Source of the DNA: an uncultured Clostridia bacterium
GTDB lineage: Bacteria; Bacillota; Clostridia; Christensenellales; UBA1242
DNA: 64,000 nucleotides
NCBI GenBank assembly: GCA_934756675.1
Contig: CAKVLG010000003.1
Span: forward strand, 55,440-119,439
Direction: 5' to 3'
Made by a program: the position numbers and the translations under genes. Positions 38,856-48,017 of the stretch are shown in pieces (within the stretch, counting starts at the first letter, position 1; each line of letters begins with the position of its first letter). The notes beneath the pieces were generated by a model that made no database searches, had not been told where the DNA came from, and saw only the letters and a list, made by a program, of their open reading frames with translations.

Positions 38856-39980
38856 TTAATTATTGACCATATAATCGATATAAACAGCAAAACCTTTTGT
38901 TGGGTCGTTCACAAAAACATGCGTCATTGCACCAACCAGAGCTTCGTTTTGTACAATCGGGCTACCACTCATACCCTGAACAATGCCGCCAGACTTTTCA
39001 AGCAACCTGTCATCTGTAATTCTTATAACCATATTCTTCTTATTATCGGCATAATTTATTTTTACTATATCTATATCATAATAATCCGGAACTGTCCCCG
39101 AAAGTGTACACAAAATTTTCGCCTTACCCGTTTTTACTTGATTTTTTGTAGCGGTTTTTGCTTGCCTGTTATTTGTATACTTAGCAGCATTAGCTTCAAA
39201 CTTTCCATACACGCCAACGTCACTATTTTTATCCAGCACCCCTAGGCTTTTACCAGACTTCAAAAACATACCACGGAGTTCGCCCGGCGTTCCACGTTTT
39301 CCTTTGCTAATACCAACAATGTTGCAATTGAAAATATTACCAGTCTTAATGTGCATTTTGCTGCCAGTATCAATATCGCACACGGGGTGGCCAAGTGCAC
39401 CAAATCTTTTATTATCTTTTCTTATATACGTAAGCGTGCCAACACCAGCCGCATTGTCACGTATCCAAAGTCCAAGTTTATATTTTTCTGAAAGAGTATC
39501 AAGTTCTGGTTTTATTTGTGTTTTATGTTTATTTTTTCCACGTAAAACTTCAGCCTCTAAGGTTTTACCTTGCATTTCTTTGTTATTAATAATTTGCTCT
39601 ATATCTGCAGCAGATTCTAAAATTCTTCCGTTTAGCGAATACAAAATATCACCTTCTTTTATATCTGAGTTTTGTGTCGGTTTTCTGTCGCCTTCTGGCG
39701 TCATAACATTACTTATTGCCACAACGACAACACCTTCACAAGTAAGTGTAAACCCAAGCGGGTTGCCACCCAGATACACATCAATTGGCTGCTCGGAACT
39801 TTCGACTTTGTTTTTTCCAAACAAGTTTCTAAAAAAATCTTTTATCCAACCAAGAGCTTCAGCATTGCACTTTACCACTTCAACCGGTTCGTTATAAATT
39901 GGGTGAATAACTGGAGAAATTAGCATAAAATTTATGCTTAAAACTATTGCTACAATAAAAAAAACTATTCGCTTTTTCAT
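38856..39980 (-). CDS. spoIVB: SpoIVB serine peptidase
   Basis: Forespore-secreted protease (374 residues) that starts pro-sigma-K processing by acting on SpoIVFA. An N-terminal signal/anchor is visible (FFIVAIVLSINFMLIS); a PDZ domain lies at about 80-160 (GDILYSLNGRILESAADIEQ), followed by the SpoIVB peptidase domain with ALGHPVCDIDTG (His) and QGMSGSPIVQNEALVGAMTH (Ser of GxSGS). Normal length for Clostridia. Confidence 0.95.
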   Translation of the reverse strand: MKKRIVFFIVAIVLSINFMLISPVIHPIYNEPVEVVKCNAEALGWIKDFFRNLFGKNKVESSEQPIDVYLGGNPLGFTLTCEGVVVVAISNVMTPEGDRKPTQNSDIKEGDILYSLNGRILESAADIEQIINNKEMQGKTLEAEVLRGKNKHKTQIKPELDTLSEKYKLGLWIRDNAAGVGTLTYIRKDNKRFGALGHPVCDIDTGSKMHIKTGNIFNCNIVGISKGKRGTPGELRGMFLKSGKSLGVLDKNSDVGVYGKFEANAAKYTNNRQAKTATKNQVKTGKAKILCTLSGTVPDYYDIDIVKINYADNKKNMVIRITDDRLLEKSGGIVQGMSGSPIVQNEALVGAMTHVFVNDPTKGFAVYIDYMVNN

Positions 39981-40008
39981 AGGAATAGTTTTTGTATATA
40001 TTTATAAA

Positions 40009-41706
40009 TTATGCATTTTTAGATTGTTTATAGGTGTTTGCTTGCAAAATTAATTCTTTTGCGTGTGATAAAGCAAGCTCCGAAAGTTTACCACCAGTTA
40101 GCCTTGCAACTTCTTCTACTTTTCGATTTTCGTCCAAAATTTCGATATGAGTTGTGGTCGAAACGCCGTCTGACGATTTTGATAAAAAGTAATTATGGTC
40201 TGCCATGGCACAAATTTGTGGCAAATGTGAAACACAAATAATCTGATGCCCCATTGATATTGAATACATTTTTTCTGCCATAACACCAGCGACTTCGCCC
40301 GAAACACCAGAGTCGATTTCATCAAAAATCATAGTTTCGATTTCGTCTTTACCTGCAGCAATATTTTTAATCGCAAGCATAAGCCTACTCATTTCACCGC
40401 CACTTGCAACTTTTGTTAGTGGTCTTGTAGGAATGCCAGCATTCGCTGTGAACAAAAATTCAACTTCATCAAAACCGCTAGCATCAATAGTGTCTATATT
40501 TTTCGCGCCTAATTGAACTTCGAGTTTTGCATTCTTCATACCAAGTTCACTGAGCTCATTTTTCATGCCAAACTCAAATGTTTTTGCAACGAGTTTACGC
40601 TCTTGTGACAATTTTTCTCCGCATTCTGTTATTGCAGCAACAAGTTTATCCTTTTCTTTTTTAAGCTTACTAATTATCTCTGTTGAATTAATTAACCTAT
40701 CGTAATCTGTTTGAATTTTAGATAAGTACTCGTTTATCTCTTCAATTGAATTGCCATATTTCTTTTTGAATGAATTTAATTTATCGAGCCTTGTTTCTTT
40801 TTGTTCAACTTCCGCGCTATCAAGCACAAGTTCATCTTTCAAATCATCAAGCGTTTCATAAATATCTTTTAGTTCGATATTCGCGCTATATGCCCTTTCT
40901 GCAAGTTCATTAATTTTGTCTGTGTATGCCGATGCACTAGAAAGGTTGCTAGCAAGTGTACCAGTTTTTTCGACTATTCCACCCATATAGCCATCACCAT
41001 CAAGCAAGCTTATTGATTGATTTAATAACTCTGCAATCTTTTCTTGGTTACAAACAAGTGTGTGGAAATTTTTAAGTTCCTCTTCTTCACCAACAACAAA
41101 GTTCGCTTCTGTTATTTCTTCGATTTGGTAGGCGTACAAATCAATAAGTTTTTCACGTTCACTATCGTCTTCTGTAAGCTCTTTTAATTGCTTATTTACA
41201 TCTTTTAGCTTGGCATAAAGGTTTGCAAACTGCAATTTTAATTGTTTACCTTGCACGCCTAGCATGCCATCTAAAAATGGTAAATGGTTTGCCACTTTTA
41301 AAAGCGCTTGGTGTTGGAACTGCCCGTGCAAATCCATAAGTGGCTGCGTTATTTGCTTTAACATCGAAAGAGTAAACATTTTGCCATTTACCCTGCATTC
41401 ATTTTTACCATCTGTCGTTATTTTGCGAGAAATGATTATCGTGTTTTCTTTTTCAAGCCCCAAGTCTTCCATCAATTGCAAGATTTTTTCGTTGTTTGTG
41501 GAAAACACGGCTTCGACAACGGCGGCAGTTTCACCATAAGAAATCATTGATTTATCGGCTTTTTCGCCAAGCAACAAAGAGAGTGAGTCAACAACAAGTG
41601 ACTTACCCGAACCAGTTTCACCCGATAGACAGTTGAAACCAAGACCAAACTCTATCATGCCATTTTTAATCAATGCGACATTTTTTATGGTCAAACTTTC
41701 TAGCAT
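40009..41706 (-). CDS. recN: DNA repair protein RecN
   Basis: SMC-like ATPase of double-strand break repair (565 residues). Walker A GETGSGKSLVVDSLSLLLG, long coiled coil around 160-370, signature ASGGEMSRLMLAIKNI, Walker B TMIFDEIDSGVSGEVA. Its start lies one base inside the stop of xseB. It precedes spoIVB as usual, but argR, which normally lies between xseB and recN, is missing. Confidence 0.96.
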   Translation of the reverse strand: MLESLTIKNVALIKNGMIEFGLGFNCLSGETGSGKSLVVDSLSLLLGEKADKSMISYGETAAVVEAVFSTNNEKILQLMEDLGLEKENTIIISRKITTDGKNECRVNGKMFTLSMLKQITQPLMDLHGQFQHQALLKVANHLPFLDGMLGVQGKQLKLQFANLYAKLKDVNKQLKELTEDDSEREKLIDLYAYQIEEITEANFVVGEEEELKNFHTLVCNQEKIAELLNQSISLLDGDGYMGGIVEKTGTLASNLSSASAYTDKINELAERAYSANIELKDIYETLDDLKDELVLDSAEVEQKETRLDKLNSFKKKYGNSIEEINEYLSKIQTDYDRLINSTEIISKLKKEKDKLVAAITECGEKLSQERKLVAKTFEFGMKNELSELGMKNAKLEVQLGAKNIDTIDASGFDEVEFLFTANAGIPTRPLTKVASGGEMSRLMLAIKNIAAGKDEIETMIFDEIDSGVSGEVAGVMAEKMYSISMGHQIICVSHLPQICAMADHNYFLSKSSDGVSTTTHIEILDENRKVEEVARLTGGKLSELALSHAKELILQANTYKQSKNA

Positions 41707-41936
41707 TAATTTTCTCCCGCGGTATTTATATCTGTAAATGGTTTTAATTTAATTTCATCTAATTCTTTTTTAATGACTAAAACTTCACCATCTGTTTGCT
41801 TTATTTTTTCGAAACAGAGCTTCGAAAGTTCTACACTTTTTTCAAAAAGTTTAACAGAATCTTCTAGACTCAAGTTACCACTTTCTAGTTGCTCTGCAAT
41901 TTGCTGTAAACTGTTAATTGCTTCTTCGTATTTCAT
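41706..41936 (-). CDS. xseB: exodeoxyribonuclease VII small subunit
   Basis: 76 residues, three-helix protein with YEEAINSLQQIAEQLESGNLSLEDSVKLFE, the standard XseB core (shown here in shorthand: AIxxLxxIxxxLExGxLxLExSxxLFE). Two bases after xseA, one-base overlap with recN. Confidence 0.93.
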   Translation of the reverse strand: MKYEEAINSLQQIAEQLESGNLSLEDSVKLFEKSVELSKLCFEKIKQTDGEVLVIKKELDEIKLKPFTDINTAGEN

Positions 41937-41938
41937 AA

Positions 41939-43117
41939 TTACTCCTTAATACTTTTTACTTCGCTTATAATTGTTCCGTCAATTAATTTTGTTTCAATAG
42001 TTTCGCCAGCTCTAACACTTTTAACTGATTTAATAACTTCGCCGTCTTTATAAGTTCGTGAATATCCTTGTTTTAAAAGTTCTAGCGGATTGGCTTTTGA
42101 TAACCTTAGCGATAACAAGTCTAGCTTAGACTTTTCTTTTGCAAAATTGGCATCAAATGATTTTTCTATTGTTTTTAATAAATCTGATAGTTTTATCTTT
42201 TGATTTAATGAAAGCTTTTCCATAGCATTAACCGCATATCCAGCTACACTAACAACTTGATTTTTCTTGGCTGTTATTATTGCTGCCATTGCGTTTTCGA
42301 TACGATTAATCGTGTTTGTTATATTGTTAGTTTCGGCATAAAAATCAAAAACCGCAAGCTCGGCTGCAACAGACGGAGTTGGTGCTCGCATATCTGCCAC
42401 AAAATCTATCAACGAAAAATCTGTTTCATGCCCAACACCTGTTATTATTGGCTTTTTACATTCAAAAACAGCACGCACAACCTTTTCGGTATTAAATGGT
42501 GCCAAATCTTCAAACGAGCCACCACCGCGTGCAACAATAACAATGTCAACATCTGTGTTTTCAAAATATTTAAGACCGTCAACAATTTCGTTTTCAGCAT
42601 TAATGCCTTGAACTTTTGCCGGATAAACGATAAGTTCTGTGTTTGGGTTCTTGCGTTTTGTTACGTTATAAATATCGCGAATAACGGCGCCTGTCTCACT
42701 TGTAACAACACCGATTTTATGTGCAAACTTTGGTATTTGCTTTTTGTATCTTTCATCAAAAACGCCTTCGGCTGTGAGTTTTTCTTTAAGTTCCAAATAT
42801 TTTTGATATAACTCACCCATTCCATATGGTTCGATTTTATTTACAATAAAAGACAATTTACCGAGCTTGATCGAGTAATTAAGTTTACCAGTCACAAGCA
42901 CCTTGTCGCCATTCTTTTGCATTTTTCCATATGCACCAAACATAACGCAAGAAAGCTGCGCGCCTTCTTCTTTTATGTCAAAATAAGCGTTGTTGCCAGA
43001 AATTTTAAAATTCGAAACTTCACCAAAAACGCTGACATTAGAAATAAAATCTTCAGCGTCGATAATTCGTTTAACTATTGTATTTAATTGCGTAATTGAT
43101 AAAGTTATGTTTTGCAT
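41939..43117 (-). CDS. xseA: exodeoxyribonuclease VII large subunit
   Basis: 392 residues. N-terminal OB fold (VSVFGEVSNFKISGNNAYFD), catalytic domain with IGVVTSETGAVIRDI and IVARGGGSFEDLAPFN, then coiled coil and C-terminal YSRTYKDGEVIKSV. With XseB it degrades single-stranded DNA. Starts one base inside the nusB stop. Confidence 0.95.
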   Translation of the reverse strand: MQNITLSITQLNTIVKRIIDAEDFISNVSVFGEVSNFKISGNNAYFDIKEEGAQLSCVMFGAYGKMQKNGDKVLVTGKLNYSIKLGKLSFIVNKIEPYGMGELYQKYLELKEKLTAEGVFDERYKKQIPKFAHKIGVVTSETGAVIRDIYNVTKRKNPNTELIVYPAKVQGINAENEIVDGLKYFENTDVDIVIVARGGGSFEDLAPFNTEKVVRAVFECKKPIITGVGHETDFSLIDFVADMRAPTPSVAAELAVFDFYAETNNITNTINRIENAMAAIITAKKNQVVSVAGYAVNAMEKLSLNQKIKLSDLLKTIEKSFDANFAKEKSKLDLLSLRLSKANPLELLKQGYSRTYKDGEVIKSVKSVRAGETIETKLIDGTIISEVKSIKE

Positions 43118-43509
43118 TATTCACCTGTAAAATTAGCAAGTATTCCGTTTATAAACTTTCCACTTTTCTCGGTTGAGTATTTTTTTGCTAGTTCCAAAGC
43201 TTCGTTAATACTAACCTTGTGTGGAATAGATTTTATGTATGTCATTTCATAAATAGCAACTAACATAATTGCTAAATCAACTTTATAAATTCTGTTGATT
43301 GCAAACCCATGGCTAAGTTGCGAAATAGACTCAATCAATTCGTCATAGTGAGCAATTACACCATTATAAACATCTAGCACATAACCTTTTTCTTGTTCAA
43401 TTTTATTTTCTTCACAAAGTTCGTCTAAAAACTCAAAGTCTTTATTATTGCTAAATACGTATTCAAAAACTAATTTAAACGCAACTTCACGCGCTACATA
43501 TCTACTCAT
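43117..43509 (-). CDS. nusB: transcription antitermination factor NusB
   Basis: 130 residues from the ATG at 43509 (MSRYVAREVAFKLVFEYVF). All-helical NusB core with INRIYKVDLAIMLVAIYEM and SINEALELAKKYSTEKSGKFINGILA. Acts in rRNA antitermination with NusE. It overlaps the end of the membrane repeat protein by eight bases, so translation is coupled. Confidence 0.95.
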   Translation of the reverse strand: MSRYVAREVAFKLVFEYVFSNNKDFEFLDELCEENKIEQEKGYVLDVYNGVIAHYDELIESISQLSHGFAINRIYKVDLAIMLVAIYEMTYIKSIPHKVSINEALELAKKYSTEKSGKFINGILANFTGE

Positions 43510-44410
43510 TTCCCATCTCCGTTTCATATACTTTTTTTGAGTCACCAGAAGCTTCTTCTTCCTTGTTTTTTCTATAAAATTTATATTCTTTTTCTAGTTC
43601 AATTTTGGTTTTAGTGTTCTTATGTTCCGAATTGTCACCACTATTCTCGCTATCAAACCCACTAAATTTTTGGACAGTAGGAGCAGCCTTAGATTCGCTG
43701 AAATTTACTTTAATTGGCTTACCACTAGCCCCACCAATAACTATTGGTTTAAAGTTATCTTTTGGGGCAGCCTTTGGTTTTGCCAGATTTTTAATAGCTT
43801 TGCTTGCAGCTTCTGCCTTTTTCGTATCACCACTCTGCTGAGCTTGTTCTTGTTTCTGGCGAAGTAAACGTCTGAGTTCAAGCAATTCTTTTTCTTCTGG
43901 TGTAAGCTTTTTAGTAAACATCAAAGAAGTCGCATCTTTTACTTTTGCAAACTTACGAACACGATTTTTTATTATCGCAATGGCAGGAATTTCTTTTCCG
44001 TTTTTGTCGAATTTTGGATTAATATTTAATTCTTCATAAATTGTTTTTACTCTGTTGCCATTTTCATCATAAACTGGCACAAGCCCAAGTAATTCATAAA
44101 GAGTTAAAATTCTACCATTTTTATCGTACCTTACTGGGATACCAAGAATTTTATAAATGGCTGTTGGGTCATCATTATCTTTCTTTGGTGCAATATCTGC
44201 TGCAAGTTTTTCTAACTGCTTGCGTTTTAAATCTCTTTTAAGTTTTGCAATGAAAAACGAAACTACACCAATTGCGATAACAGCTGCAACTATAAGCAAA
44301 ATAAATGGTAACAGTGATATCGCTTTAACAATAAATAGCACACTAACAAAAATTGCCAGTGCAATTATACTAAATAAAACAGACATCAATATTTTTTTTC
44401 GTTTGTTCAT
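43502..44410 (-). CDS. membrane protein with three 20-residue [FY]D-x-NG repeats; unknown function
   Basis: 302 residues. Two membrane helices (about 8-28 and 33-56), then three tandem 20-residue units at about 83-102, 103-122 and 123-142: each starts T-x-(I/L)Y and holds (Y/F)D(K/E)NG after a Leu/Ile-Pro type stretch (YKILGIPVRYDKNGR, YELLGLVPVYDENGN, YEELNINPKFDKNGK). A helical, Lys/Glu/Gln-rich, disordered C-terminus follows. In other Clostridia an AmaP-like or DUF2273 membrane protein stands between asp23 and nusB; this may replace it, but I see no clear homology. Confidence 0.7.
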   Translation of the reverse strand: MNKRKKILMSVLFSIIALAIFVSVLFIVKAISLLPFILLIVAAVIAIGVVSFFIAKLKRDLKRKQLEKLAADIAPKKDNDDPTAIYKILGIPVRYDKNGRILTLYELLGLVPVYDENGNRVKTIYEELNINPKFDKNGKEIPAIAIIKNRVRKFAKVKDATSLMFTKKLTPEEKELLELRRLLRQKQEQAQQSGDTKKAEAASKAIKNLAKPKAAPKDNFKPIVIGGASGKPIKVNFSESKAAPTVQKFSGFDSENSGDNSEHKNTKTKIELEKEYKFYRKNKEEEASGDSKKVYETEMGNE

Positions 44411-44447
44411 ATTTCCTCAACCAAAAAAACCTTTAATTGCTTAAAGG

Positions 44448-44834
44448 TTACATAACAGCAACATCATCTGTGGCAGAGAATACAACACCCATAACATTAA
44501 CGTTAATCGTGTCAACTTTAAATTCTGTCATAGACTCGATACTGCTTTTGATATTTTCTTGTACTCTGAAGGCTACATCTTTAACCGAGTAACCGAATAC
44601 AACATCAATAAATACATCAACATAAACATTGTTATCAACAAAGTCGATAGCGATACCGCGTTGATAGTTCTTAAAAAGCATACGTTTTAAAACAGGAACA
44701 CCGGCAGAACTAAGACCAGCCACACCACTAATTTCTTGTGTTGCAAGCTTTACAATCGAAAGAACCACATGTTTTTTGTATGATACATTTCCTTCATCTT
44801 CGGTATTAATAATTTTTTTAATGTGTTTAGCCAT
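44448..44834 (-). CDS. Asp23/Gls24 family envelope stress protein
   Basis: 128 residues from the ATG at 44834 with GGAGT upstream. Typical segments: VLSIVKLATQEISGVAGLSS and GIAIDFVDNNVYVDVFIDVVFGYSV, ending in VNVNVMGV. In Staphylococcus Asp23 forms a membrane-attached network with AmaP; here a membrane protein gene follows directly. Located between spoIIIAH and nusB as commonly seen in Clostridia. Confidence 0.93.
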   Translation of the reverse strand: MAKHIKKIINTEDEGNVSYKKHVVLSIVKLATQEISGVAGLSSAGVPVLKRMLFKNYQRGIAIDFVDNNVYVDVFIDVVFGYSVKDVAFRVQENIKSSIESMTEFKVDTINVNVMGVVFSATDDVAVM

Positions 44835-44907
44835 AAACGCACTCCTTACTAAATAATAGTATAACATAAAGAATTATTTATGGCAAGACTTTGAAATATT
44901 ATTTCTC

Positions 44908-45384
44908 TTATTCAACAGGAATTACTTTAACATTTGTAGCTTTAACTTTTGTTTCATCAACCAAAATAGAAAGAATTTTTGCAACCTCGGCAGAAGTAAT
45001 GCCGTTTGATTTTACCATTACATTATAACTACCATCACTTGTAGTAACGATTGCATCACTAAAACCAGCAGCCATAATTTTACCTTCAAGTAAAACTTCC
45101 GTTTTCATAATGGCAGAAATTTCCATAATTTTTGCATTAGCTTCATTAATTTGTACTTGATCTTTGCTTGTTTTTGCAACTGATTGATAATAAGCTATTT
45201 GCAAATCTCTTGTGCTTTGTTTGTCTGCCCTATATGTCGAAAAGAAGTTTGCAGTTTGCGATGATGTTGTAGTTGTAATGTCTGTTACACTCTTTCTGTT
45301 AAGTGCAACATTTAAGTATCCTGTAACAAGCAACAAAACGACCATTCCCACTAAAATAAAAATTTTCTTCCCTTTGCTAAGCAT
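44908..45384 (-). CDS. spoIIIAH: stage III sporulation protein AH
   Basis: 158 residues from the ATG at 45384, which has AAGGAGGG. One N-terminal membrane helix (KIFILVGMVVLLLVTGYLNVA) and an extracellular YscJ/FliF-like ring domain ending DETKVKATNVKVIPVE. SpoIIIAH pairs with forespore SpoIIQ to form the feeding-tube channel between mother cell and forespore. Last gene of spoIIIA; longer in-frame starts would overlap spoIIIAG. Confidence 0.93.
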   Translation of the reverse strand: MLSKGKKIFILVGMVVLLLVTGYLNVALNRKSVTDITTTTSSQTANFFSTYRADKQSTRDLQIAYYQSVAKTSKDQVQINEANAKIMEISAIMKTEVLLEGKIMAAGFSDAIVTTSDGSYNVMVKSNGITSAEVAKILSILVDETKVKATNVKVIPVE

Positions 45385-45418
45385 GATTTTTCCCTCCTTA
45401 AAACCAATTACTTTCATT

Positions 45419-45964
45419 TTATTTACCCTCCAAAACCTCGACTGAAGAAACGTCAACTTTAAGCACGCTAGACACAATGTTGCAAATCTCTAGTTTAGTT
45501 TTAACATCTCCCACACCGCTAGCAACAATAAGTGCACCTTTTATGCTTGGCAACTCTTCATACACAACTATCGGGTAAGTTGTCGTCCCATCTTTGGCTA
45601 ATATAATTGTATTCACCTGACTTGAAATTGATGTATTATTTTTTCCATTACTTGTTTCCGAAAGATAGGTTAATTTGGGGCTTTCTGTAACAAAAAGAAA
45701 AACATTGACATTATTTATTCCCTTAACCGAATTTAGAACATTTTTTAGTCTGTTTTCTGTTTTGGTTACATACTCTAAATATAAACTAGTTTCCTTAGTC
45801 GTTGTTGTTTTTGTTGAGCTTGTTTGAGTGCCCATTTTAAAACTTGAAAAAAACAAAAATAAAATAATTACAAATATAAGAGCAGCAGAAATTAATGCAA
45901 GTTTTTTATTTTTTGTTATGTCTTTAAATTTCGAAAAAATGCTTTTCTTCTCGTTATCTTCCAT
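45419..45964 (-). CDS. spoIIIAG: stage III sporulation protein AG
   Basis: 181 residues: cytoplasmic basic N-terminus, one membrane helix (LALISAALIFVIILFLFF), then a ring-building domain with NRLKNVLNSVKGINNVNVFL and IKGALIVASGVGDVKTKLEI. Forms the large ring of the SpoIIIA-SpoIIQ channel. The ATG at 45964 has no Shine-Dalgarno, and TATAAT lies five bases before it; a 111-base gap separates it from spoIIIAF, so spoIIIAG-AH may have a separate, leaderless transcript. Confidence 0.93.
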   Translation of the reverse strand: MEDNEKKSIFSKFKDITKNKKLALISAALIFVIILFLFFSSFKMGTQTSSTKTTTTKETSLYLEYVTKTENRLKNVLNSVKGINNVNVFLFVTESPKLTYLSETSNGKNNTSISSQVNTIILAKDGTTTYPIVVYEELPSIKGALIVASGVGDVKTKLEICNIVSSVLKVDVSSVEVLEGK

Positions 45965-46075
45965 GGTAAATTATATTAATTATAAAAAATATAAATTACA
46001 CAAAAAACGCAAAATATAAATTATTTATATGAATTTTATGCAATATTTTAATATTTTTAGCATATTTTTGCAATT

Positions 46076-46243
46076 TTATATAAATTTTAAAAGTAAGTTA
46101 AACAGTGAATTTATACATAAATAAAACATAAAAATTGCAATTGTTGATTTTACATATTTCGTAACTCGCCCATCAACCAAAACAAAATCACACACAATTT
46201 CCAGCACCGAACAAGCAACAATAACAACTAAAAAATCTCTCAT
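46076..46243 (-). CDS. spoIIIAF: short stage III sporulation protein AF (membrane part only)
   Basis: 55 residues: MRDFLVVIVACSVLEIVCDF, then LVDGRVTKYVKSTIAIFMFY and a second hydrophobic helix. It starts in an ATGA overlap with the stop of spoIIIAE, at the exact place of spoIIIAF. Normal SpoIIIAF proteins have about 170-210 residues: two membrane helices with the conserved KYVK between them, then a cytoplasmic domain. Here only the two helices and the KYVK loop remain, followed by TAA and 111 bases without an ORF that fits. Too small to be found by length-filtered gene calling. Confidence 0.75.
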   Translation of the reverse strand: MRDFLVVIVACSVLEIVCDFVLVDGRVTKYVKSTIAIFMFYLCINSLFNLLLKFI

Positions 46244-47421
46244 ACAAGCACCCCTGACACGCTAGAAATTATAAAAATAATTACCACAAAATACATGCAT
46301 AAAATAACAAGTAAACATGTAAGTAACAACTTAAAAGATTTACCCACGCCAGATAAAATTTCCACACTTTTTGTTTCACCAAGTGGCTCTAAAATTCCAG
46401 CTAAAACCTTTAACGCTAAACTAAAAATTGCAATACCAATTATTGGCGCCACAGTTGATCCAAATATCAAAATACAAGCAATTATACCAACTGAATTTTT
46501 AACTAAATAACCACCTATTTTAACAATATCAATTCCTTCCGACACATACCCACCAAGCATCGGCACATAATTTTTGATTGCATATCTGGCAGCTTTTAAA
46601 CTAACTCCATCACTCATACCAGCTGTTATTCCTTGAACCGAAAAAAAGAAAAAATATACTCCAAGCGTTATGCCTAATATATATTTAAATAGCGTATTGA
46701 AAAAATCTATAAGCTTTGTAAATTTTGTTTTATTCGAAATATTATTTAAAATAGAAAGCACAAACACAACAGTAAAAATTGGAACCAAACAATAAAGGAA
46801 AATTGAACTTACAATATTTGACAAAAGCAATGTTAGTGGACTAAGTGCTGCCGCTGTGCCAGTCGCCCCAAGCGATAAAACAAGCGTTAACATGATTGGA
46901 AAAACAATACTCATTTGCTTTTGCATATTTTGCATTGCCTTATAGCTATCATTAATTACCCCACCAGATAGCCTTATTATCATTGCAACAACTATTGAAA
47001 AACAAACAAAATATATAATATTGCCAGTTCCATTTTGTTTGCCGTCTGGCTTTATTTTATCAAAGAAAAAACAAAGTAAAATTATGGTTAAAATTACAAG
47101 CAGCACCGATAAATAACTTTTAATATTACTTGTAATTATACTAAAAATAAAATTAGTAACAGATTCAAAATCAAGAGAAATATTACCTTTAATTATCTCT
47201 GTTATAAATTCTTTTGCCGTTAGTTTATTATAGTTAAAATCACAATTAGTTAAGTATTCATCAAGCGATGAAAAATCAATATCTTCTACTATTTTTTCTA
47301 CGTTTTCGTTAAGTGTTTCATTATCATTTTCACCATGACACACGTTTGCTGGTAATTTTGAAAAATTAAGAAAAAACGCAAAACTTATTAATAAAATAAG
47401 AAAAAGTGTTGTTTTTTTCAT
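46240..47421 (-). CDS. spoIIIAE: stage III sporulation protein AE
   Basis: 393 residues with signal sequence and about eight membrane helices. Conserved segments: QMSIVFPIMLTLVLSLGATGTAAALSP (in part), VQGITAGMSDGVSLKAARYA and the LPMLGGYVSEG-like NYVPMLGGYVSEGIDIV. Polytopic component of the SpoIIIA channel. Four-base overlaps with both neighbours. Confidence 0.95.
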   Translation of the reverse strand: MKKTTLFLILLISFAFFLNFSKLPANVCHGENDNETLNENVEKIVEDIDFSSLDEYLTNCDFNYNKLTAKEFITEIIKGNISLDFESVTNFIFSIITSNIKSYLSVLLVILTIILLCFFFDKIKPDGKQNGTGNIIYFVCFSIVVAMIIRLSGGVINDSYKAMQNMQKQMSIVFPIMLTLVLSLGATGTAAALSPLTLLLSNIVSSIFLYCLVPIFTVVFVLSILNNISNKTKFTKLIDFFNTLFKYILGITLGVYFFFFSVQGITAGMSDGVSLKAARYAIKNYVPMLGGYVSEGIDIVKIGGYLVKNSVGIIACILIFGSTVAPIIGIAIFSLALKVLAGILEPLGETKSVEILSGVGKSFKLLLTCLLVILCMYFVVIIFIISSVSGVLV

Positions 47422-47801
47422 AAAATCACACTAAAAATTGTATTTATTAAATTTTTTACAATTGGCAGAGCAATAATACAAATCGCTATTTTACCACCAA
47501 GTAAAACATAATTTGCAATCAATTTATTACCGCTATCTTCAGCCACATTACTCGTGAACTCTGTTAAATATCCAACACCTATAACCTTTATAACAGGAAC
47601 CAAAATATCGCTATTTAAACCAGAGATATTGCTAAGCACGAACATTTGACTAACTATCTCTTTTAGCCCTTCTGTCATCATTCCAAAAATAACCAGTGCA
47701 CCCATAATACTAACAAGCAAAGCAAACTCTGGTTTATATTGTTTTAGTAATATCGAAAGTATCACACATACCAAACCAACACCAATTATTTTTAAAATCA
47801 T
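47418..47801 (-). CDS. spoIIIAD: stage III sporulation protein AD
   Basis: 127 residues, four membrane helices; conserved KQYKPEFALLVSIMGALVIF and VIKVIGVGYLTEFTSNVAED, then GGKIAICIIALPIVKNLI. Four-base overlap with spoIIIAE. Confidence 0.95.
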   Translation of the reverse strand: MILKIIGVGLVCVILSILLKQYKPEFALLVSIMGALVIFGMMTEGLKEIVSQMFVLSNISGLNSDILVPVIKVIGVGYLTEFTSNVAEDSGNKLIANYVLLGGKIAICIIALPIVKNLINTIFSVIL

Positions 47802-47812
47802 AATGTTTCCTT

Positions 47813-48010
47813 TTATTGCAGATTAAATAAAGTTTTCACCGTTGTAAATAAATCGCTAACCATGTTTAAAACCATTACTAAAACAATAACCAAACCAGCG
47901 AGAGTTGCAAGAGTTGCTATTTCTGTTTTGCCAGCATGTTGCAAAATTTGCGCAACCACCGCAGTTAGTATTCCTATTGCTGCTATCTTAAAAATTATTT
48001 CTACACCCAT
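47813..48010 (-). CDS. spoIIIAC: stage III sporulation protein AC
   Basis: 65 residues, two membrane helices, VEIIFKIAAIGILTAVVAQI and ATLAGLVIVLVMVLNMVSDL. Normal size for the family. Confidence 0.95.
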   Translation of the reverse strand: MGVEIIFKIAAIGILTAVVAQILQHAGKTEIATLATLAGLVIVLVMVLNMVSDLFTTVKTLFNLQ

Positions 48011-48017
48011 AGCTCAC

